The notes under the pieces are model-generated. The model searched no databases. It worked only from the letters and a program-made list of their open reading frames with translations, and was not told the DNA's origin. Positions 58,851 through 64,000 of a stretch of 64,000 nucleotides of DNA are shown here, piece after piece. Source of the DNA: Colias croceus (Eukaryota; Arthropoda; Insecta; Lepidoptera; Pieridae); contig NC_059550.1 of the NCBI RefSeq assembly GCF_905220415.1, forward strand, positions 2,792,501 to 2,856,500. The letters run 5' to 3'. The number at the start of each line of letters is the position of its first letter. Position 1 is the first letter of the stretch. Position numbers and translations under genes: made by a program.

Positions 58851-60122
58851 GATGAACATGAGCATAAGCAATGACTAGAGTAGGGACGCGAATATTACAA
58901 TTATATGAGACAAGAACGATTAATAAGTTTGTTTAATGAAAGATTAAGAATTGAAACTATTCGGTCTCTGGAAACGTACGAATAGCGAGAGGCCCGTCTT
59001 ACTGCAGACAGATTTCGTCATAGTCTTAATGTCTTGAGGTAAACAATCTACGAATTCGGTGGTGTGGTCTGACAAATATAAAAGTGGGTTTGCTTATAAC
59101 CTCAAAATTGATTACAGATCATTTTCTGTATAGGCGATATTAAAGTAGTATGTTCTTTTTGTAATGCTTTAAAGTGTAGTAAGGCGAGTCGGCTTTCGTT
59201 TGAAGATACACCGGAACCTTTCACAAAATCACTACTTTTAGAGGATCATACTGTGCAATTAGCGTTTAGCTACTATTATGTATATTCTGTGGTGCAATGT
59301 AAACTGTTATTAGACAATATTCGCTCTTATAGTAGTGCGTTTCAAATGATCCTTTGGTGCTCAATAATTATCAGAAGATCCGTTCATGCTTACTTTTAAG
59401 ATACAAGGTCAAGTTTACCATTTCATAGGATCCCTTTTGCCTGAAGGCCAAGCTAAGTTTGTTTAAATATATTTTGTATTCGACTACAACGAATAGTGGA
59501 ATACAAGAAATCAATATTTCTCAAATTTAAAACTGAACTCATTTCACAATTTTAGAACAGGTTAATTCGTATGTATGCAGTTTTAAATCGACATTAGAAG
59601 CTTTTCCTCAAGATGGTGATATCGGCACTCAGGAACTCCCTGGACGTGTTATAACGCCCAGGCCACAGTATTACAATTTTTCCTACAGTAGGGCGACGTA
59701 TGTATTTTCGCATAGCAACGGAGGGGAACTCGCGGGGGGTCAAGTGACGCGGGCCACGTACCACAAACATGCTTAGTTTGTGGTATCGAGCGCGAAAGAT
59801 AGTCATCGTGTTTTTAGTTAAGTTACTATGTAAACTAACGTAATTTAATACTTAGGTACATATTCTATAATGGTGTGCTCAAACTGTTAATCTACATTTA
59901 ATTTAGATTATTATTTGATACTAAGTAATGTAGAATTTAAACCACATTCATGTTTTCTTCAGATTTTAAGATTTTCTTATAAGAGTGTTCAATTTTAATG
60001 TAGTTAAATTTTATAAGAGACAATAATTAAGAAAATTTTTAAATAAAGTGTCACGTATTTTTTTTAAACGACGAATGACGAAAAACGACCTAATCGCGGA
60101 CGAAGTCGCGGGCAACAGCTAG

Positions 60123-61637
60123 TGCAATATAATTTTATTGGTTATCGATCTCTTATTTTACACATATATTAACATTAATTTGATAATTCATACCTGGGAA
60201 CAATTTTTGTTTATCTGAGAACGAAAATATTTCGTGGTGATAGATCTATTTATTAGGTGATACCTACAACTTGATGACAAATATAAATTTTGGTGATAGA
60301 AAATATAGTTCCCAAATAATATCCCTGTATATTTCTATTTAGGTACAGTCATTAAAGTAAGATTGTATGCTGCTATTTTCATATTGAGTTAAAAAAAAAA
60401 TACTACCGTCCTGCTTATTACTAATGAATTACATAGAAAAGGCCGCCATTTTCATTTCATTCTAGTGATTCTATATTTAACGCGTCTAACTTTTCAATAG
60501 GCTTGCAATAACCAGAATATCGTATCACATATGAAACTTCGATTAACATAATCTATACTAAGCTAAGTCGATAAACTAACACGTACTAAAAGTTATTAAC
60601 GTGATTAAGGTAGGTAATGTCTACCTTCTAAATATAACGAGGCGCGCTTGTGACATCGACTTTGCGTTGGCTCTTCGTTGGCTAGATAACTTTAATTAGT
60701 TTTTTAAGCCACGAAATTGTATGCGGGCAGCAGTTTATATTATTTCAACGCGAGATAAACAGATTAACAGCTTAGTTTATATCTGGATTTCACCGGATTT
60801 TAGTGGAACTTAACTAGTTTACAAGAATAATATTATCTCAAGAATGTTTTGAAATTAAAGGGTTTATAACATCGCGCTATGATCTTTAGGGTGTTGTTAG
60901 TTTGGTGAAATTAATTATAATTAATCAAGGCTTTCATTTCTATATTTAGATAAAATCGATATGTAGACTTGATAACGATGTTAAACATATCGTAGTGATG
61001 TGATTATTATTAAAGAACTTCATTTGTTGTAGTATATTTGCAGTAATGAAGTTGCAACGTTTTGATTTTCATCATTATTGTGCTTTTAAAGGTTAACTTC
61101 TGCGTGTTTCTTGTATTATTTTGAAAATCTAGAATTCTAGAGAGTTAGAACCGATATATGTATTAAAATAAGAAAAGAGATACTAGAATAAGAATGATTT
61201 TATACATAGCAGCTGCAGCAGAGCTGTTTAATACGTTTCCCACTCACCAGTCTTTATAAATGTTCTATTTCTCTTAAAATATTTGTCACACATTCACACA
61301 TCTGTATAAAGCCATTATACCATTTAACTCATTTTCACTGGACACTGCTGGACTCCACTCGCTCGCAGACTCCTGATAAAATTAAATTATTAACAACACA
61401 GTAAACATTGAGATATTTTCCGCATTTGCAGTAAAACTCATTAACAATATGTAACGCCTACAGCGAGATACTTTAAAATTACCGATGTTTATTATGCAAA
61501 TGTAATAATATTCAGTTCAATGCAGTGACTGTGCTGGCGTGAATTATTTTTATTAACGCTTCCTAGTGAAGTACAGTATGAAGAACAGAGAGTGTTAACA
61601 TAATATTGTTTCTGCTTTTACTATAGCTCATTTCATA
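60123..61637 (+). other. Non-coding sequence
   Basis: A short GGTGATAGATCTATTTATTA segment near 60237 resembles the inverted ends at 53634/55623. Nothing else recognised. Confidence 0.4.
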
Positions 61638-61823
61638 CTAGCTGCTCCGCGCGGTTTCACCCCCGTTACTCCTCTCCTGTTGGTCGTAGCGTGATACAGC
61701 CTATAGCTTTCCTAGATAAATGAGCTATCTAACACAGAAACAATTTTTCAAATCGGACTAGTAGTTCCCGAGATTAGCGCGTTCAAACAAACAAGCTCCT
61801 CAGCTTTATAATATTAGTAAAGA
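61638..61823 (-). mobile_element. Helitron-like element, 186 bp
   Basis: CTAG at 61638-61641, then CTGCTCCGCGCGGTTTCACC, core GTAGTTCCCGAGATTAGCGC, end ATATTAGTAAAGA. Same group as 43610-43793. Confidence 0.6.
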
Positions 61824-62532
61824 TTATGTAAAACTTCATCAACATAATTATTATAGGAAGACATAGTAGCGTGATGAAGCAACAAGATCATTTACTTTTA
61901 TACGCACGCACTTAAACACAAATCCACACAAACATATTATTATGTACGCAAGTTTTGTATAAAATTTTGGGTACTTTATTGTAGGTGAAATTTAGGCCCA
62001 TTTTAGACCACTCTGTCTTTTATTCAAAGCTTTGCTACAGTTTAATGCGTGAGCGTAGTTCTGAGTAGAACTGAGTGGGTTCCAGGGTTCAATGCCCAGT
62101 GGAGTTTGATAAACAAAATATTCCTGGATCAGACAGGACAAGGCTGGTCATTTACTAGGTAATAAAGGAAAATGGAGCAGAAACTAATGTGGAATGTTTG
62201 TGAATTCAAAATGAAGGAAAGTTATCTTTAGTTCATATAAAATTATCTATATCATATGATAAATCAATTAAATAGTTTATCACTTTTATACCAATATAAA
62301 ACTGCTGGCTGGGATAATATAAAATTGAACAAACGTCACCGCGGCTGCAGGTGGAAAGAATTTTAAATGACAGCTAGGAAAATAAATGTTACTAAAATTG
62401 GAATATTGACAAAAACCGATTTGATAGAAGGCAGAGGAAGGCAGTATTTAAAAAAAAACATTGCAGATAGGTACTCAATTGTTATCAATGTGTGGCAGTT
62501 AGGTAGCTTAATGTCTGTTATTCAATGACTAT

Positions 62533-62694
62533 TTTTTAAGTGAAACTTCATTAGGCGCGTTGTGAATACAATTTCAAGGTCTCTTCATGGCAATACTGTC
62601 TACTACTTCATGGAGTAAGGCGACGATTTTTCCATCTTTGAATCTAGCCAAAAAAGTTTCATTTCTGACACGTGTGCTCAGCTACGCTCTTTTT
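62533..62694 (-). mobile_element. MITE, GAAGTGAAACTTC family
   Basis: TTTTAAGTGAAACTTCATTA at the left, CATGGCAATACTGTC and GGAGTAAGGCGACGATTTTT inside, AAAAGTTTCATTTCTGACAC and ACGCTCTTTTTT at the right; reverse orientation of the copy at 48561. Confidence 0.55.
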
Positions 62695-63258
62695 TATATT
62701 ATAGAGTTGTCGTATGATTTTATTATCATAAGTATGTATTTTGTGGATATTAACAATTTTACCTTCAATTAGATGGAGCATTAATAAAACCGTAATTACT
62801 GAGAGTGCTATAAAAATAAAACTCAATTTCCTGGTTTAATATAGGGCTTTCTAATGGATAAAAATTTTACTTCGTCGTAAGTAACAAAATCAATTAGCCA
62901 AAACTCACGTTAATTGGCGTCTGCTGAGCCCAGATACACAAAAACAATATTAAACAGCTTATCGAAAAAACTGGAACCTTCGCGAGCTGAATTAAGTTTG
63001 TGGAAAATTCTAACGAAGACGGCCGGTTAGCTAATGACCTATAATGAAAAGGGTTTCGTTGATAACGTCACTAATTTAAAAATAAAATATGTAAGTAGGT
63101 ATGTACATAATGTAACATCTCAAGACTGTTTCTAAATTATTCATAAACCAGTGAGTCAACATTAGTGACGTTGTATTTACTTGTGTTTGATATTACGCGA
63201 GTGTTATACATTTATAAATGAAAGATTATAACGGATTTTAAACGGGATTTATTCATTA

Positions 63259-63730
63259 CTAGCTTCCGCCCGCGACTCCGTCCGCGCGGATGTCGGTCTT
63301 CGCGTGGATGGTTATTTCTCCATTTTGAGTACCTCTGTCAATAACATCTTATAAATATCTATTGGACCCAATTCCCAAATACGGCTAGGCCTATAATAAT
63401 ACGCAACGTGTGTTCGCGGTTCTACGGAACAACGTCTATGGATAAAACTGAAAAATTAAGATTAATTTTTTTCTACGTATTTTTCCAGGATAAAAAGTAT
63501 CCTATTTTACGCCCAGGATAATAAGGTATAATTATACCAAGTTTCATCGAAATCGAACCGCTAGTTTTCACGTGATGCCTTCACATACAGACAGACAGAC
63601 AGACAGACAAAAATTTTTTTAATCACATATTTGGGTTTGGTATCGATCCAGTAACACCCCCTGCTATTTATTTTTTCAATATTTTCAATGTACAGAATTG
63701 ACCCTTCTACAGATTTATTATATGTATAGA
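63259..63730 (-). mobile_element. Helitron-like element, young copy 2 (472 bp)
   Basis: CTAG at 63259-63262 with reversed hairpin CTTCCGCCCGCGACTCCGTC; the other end is TATATGTATAGA at 63730. Apart from the microsatellite length it differs from 27563-28046 at about two positions that I could find. Confidence 0.7.
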
Positions 63731-64000
63731 TATCATCATCCCGACGTTTCGCACACTTTGCAGCTAGCGTGGTCACAACGTACAAATAAGATGTTATAAC
63801 GTATTGACGGTCATTCAATAAATCGCCTATAAAATCCGTTAAAATCTTTAATGTCTAAAGTATAATACTGGCATAAAATCAAACACAAGAAAATACAACG
63901 TCACTCAAAACTCACTAGTTATATAAATAGTGAATAATTTAGAAACAGTCTTGAGACGATACATTACGTAGAGATACATTTTCAGTCACTCGAAACTGAT
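63731..64000 (+). other. Non-coding window end with repeat fragment
   Basis: CCGACGTTTCGCACACTTTG and GTGGTCACAACG at 63740-63780 match the fragment at 14544. Nothing else recognised. Confidence 0.4.

Larger units (their letters stand above)
55711..60122 (+). mobile_element. Possible 4.4-kb Helitron-like unit
   Basis: The left end is A then TCTATACATATAATAAAATC, with a GTTTGTCT microsatellite as in the 27563 element; the right end is GGACGAAGTCGCGGGCAACAGCTAG followed by T, a hairpin plus CTAG. No other end lies between that would pair with either, apart from the nested element at 56731-56917. No Rep/helicase frame is present. The pairing of these two ends is inference. Confidence 0.35.

Noticed and set aside
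1..64000. CRISPR array, bacterial operon or prophage
   Set aside because: Tandem repeats here have no spacer structure, and the gene has introns; the window is insect nuclear DNA.

Overview
This is AT-rich eukaryotic DNA from an insect, almost certainly a butterfly or moth. Coding sequence is split into short exons with GT/AG introns. The repeats are of lepidopteran character: Helitron-like elements ending in a GC-rich hairpin plus CTAG, short inverted-repeat elements, and 5'-truncated LINEs. No bacterial-style genes, operons or CRISPR arrays are present.

The left third (1-20921) holds one recognisable host gene on the + strand. It is the 3' part of an interference hedgehog / brother of ihog type Hedgehog co-receptor. 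Twelve exons join in consistent phase into 536 complete residues plus one split codon. They encode two Ig domains, a basic linker, two fibronectin type III domains, one transmembrane helix and a short cytoplasmic tail ending at a TAG stop. The signal peptide, the first Ig domains and the promoter must lie left of the window. Its introns carry many small transposons, a 625-bp element full of CTTGGT hexamers, a 127-bp-arm hairpin, and three places where a piece of an exon-intron junction is repeated nearby in decayed form.

From about 21.5 kb to 64 kb I found no convincing host exon. The region is a transposon-rich gene desert. It contains an inverted-repeat element (21.5-22.4 kb), a head-to-head palindromic mariner-superfamily composite with broken transposases (33.7-36.0 kb), two 5'-truncated non-LTR retrotransposons (41.8-43.1 and 44.1-44.8 kb), and an RTE-type LINE fragment with an open reverse transcriptase frame (53.9-55.4 kb). 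It also has a perfect head-to-tail run of three Helitron-like elements (52.2-52.7 kb), two almost identical Helitron-like copies in opposite orientation (27.6 and 63.3 kb), and a possible 4.4-kb Helitron-like unit (55.7-60.1 kb).

The most interesting observations are the decayed duplicates of splice junctions, the transposon-supplied polypyrimidine tract in front of exon 7, the palindromic mariner, and the gapless Helitron array. Family names for repeats come from structure alone, because no library search was possible.
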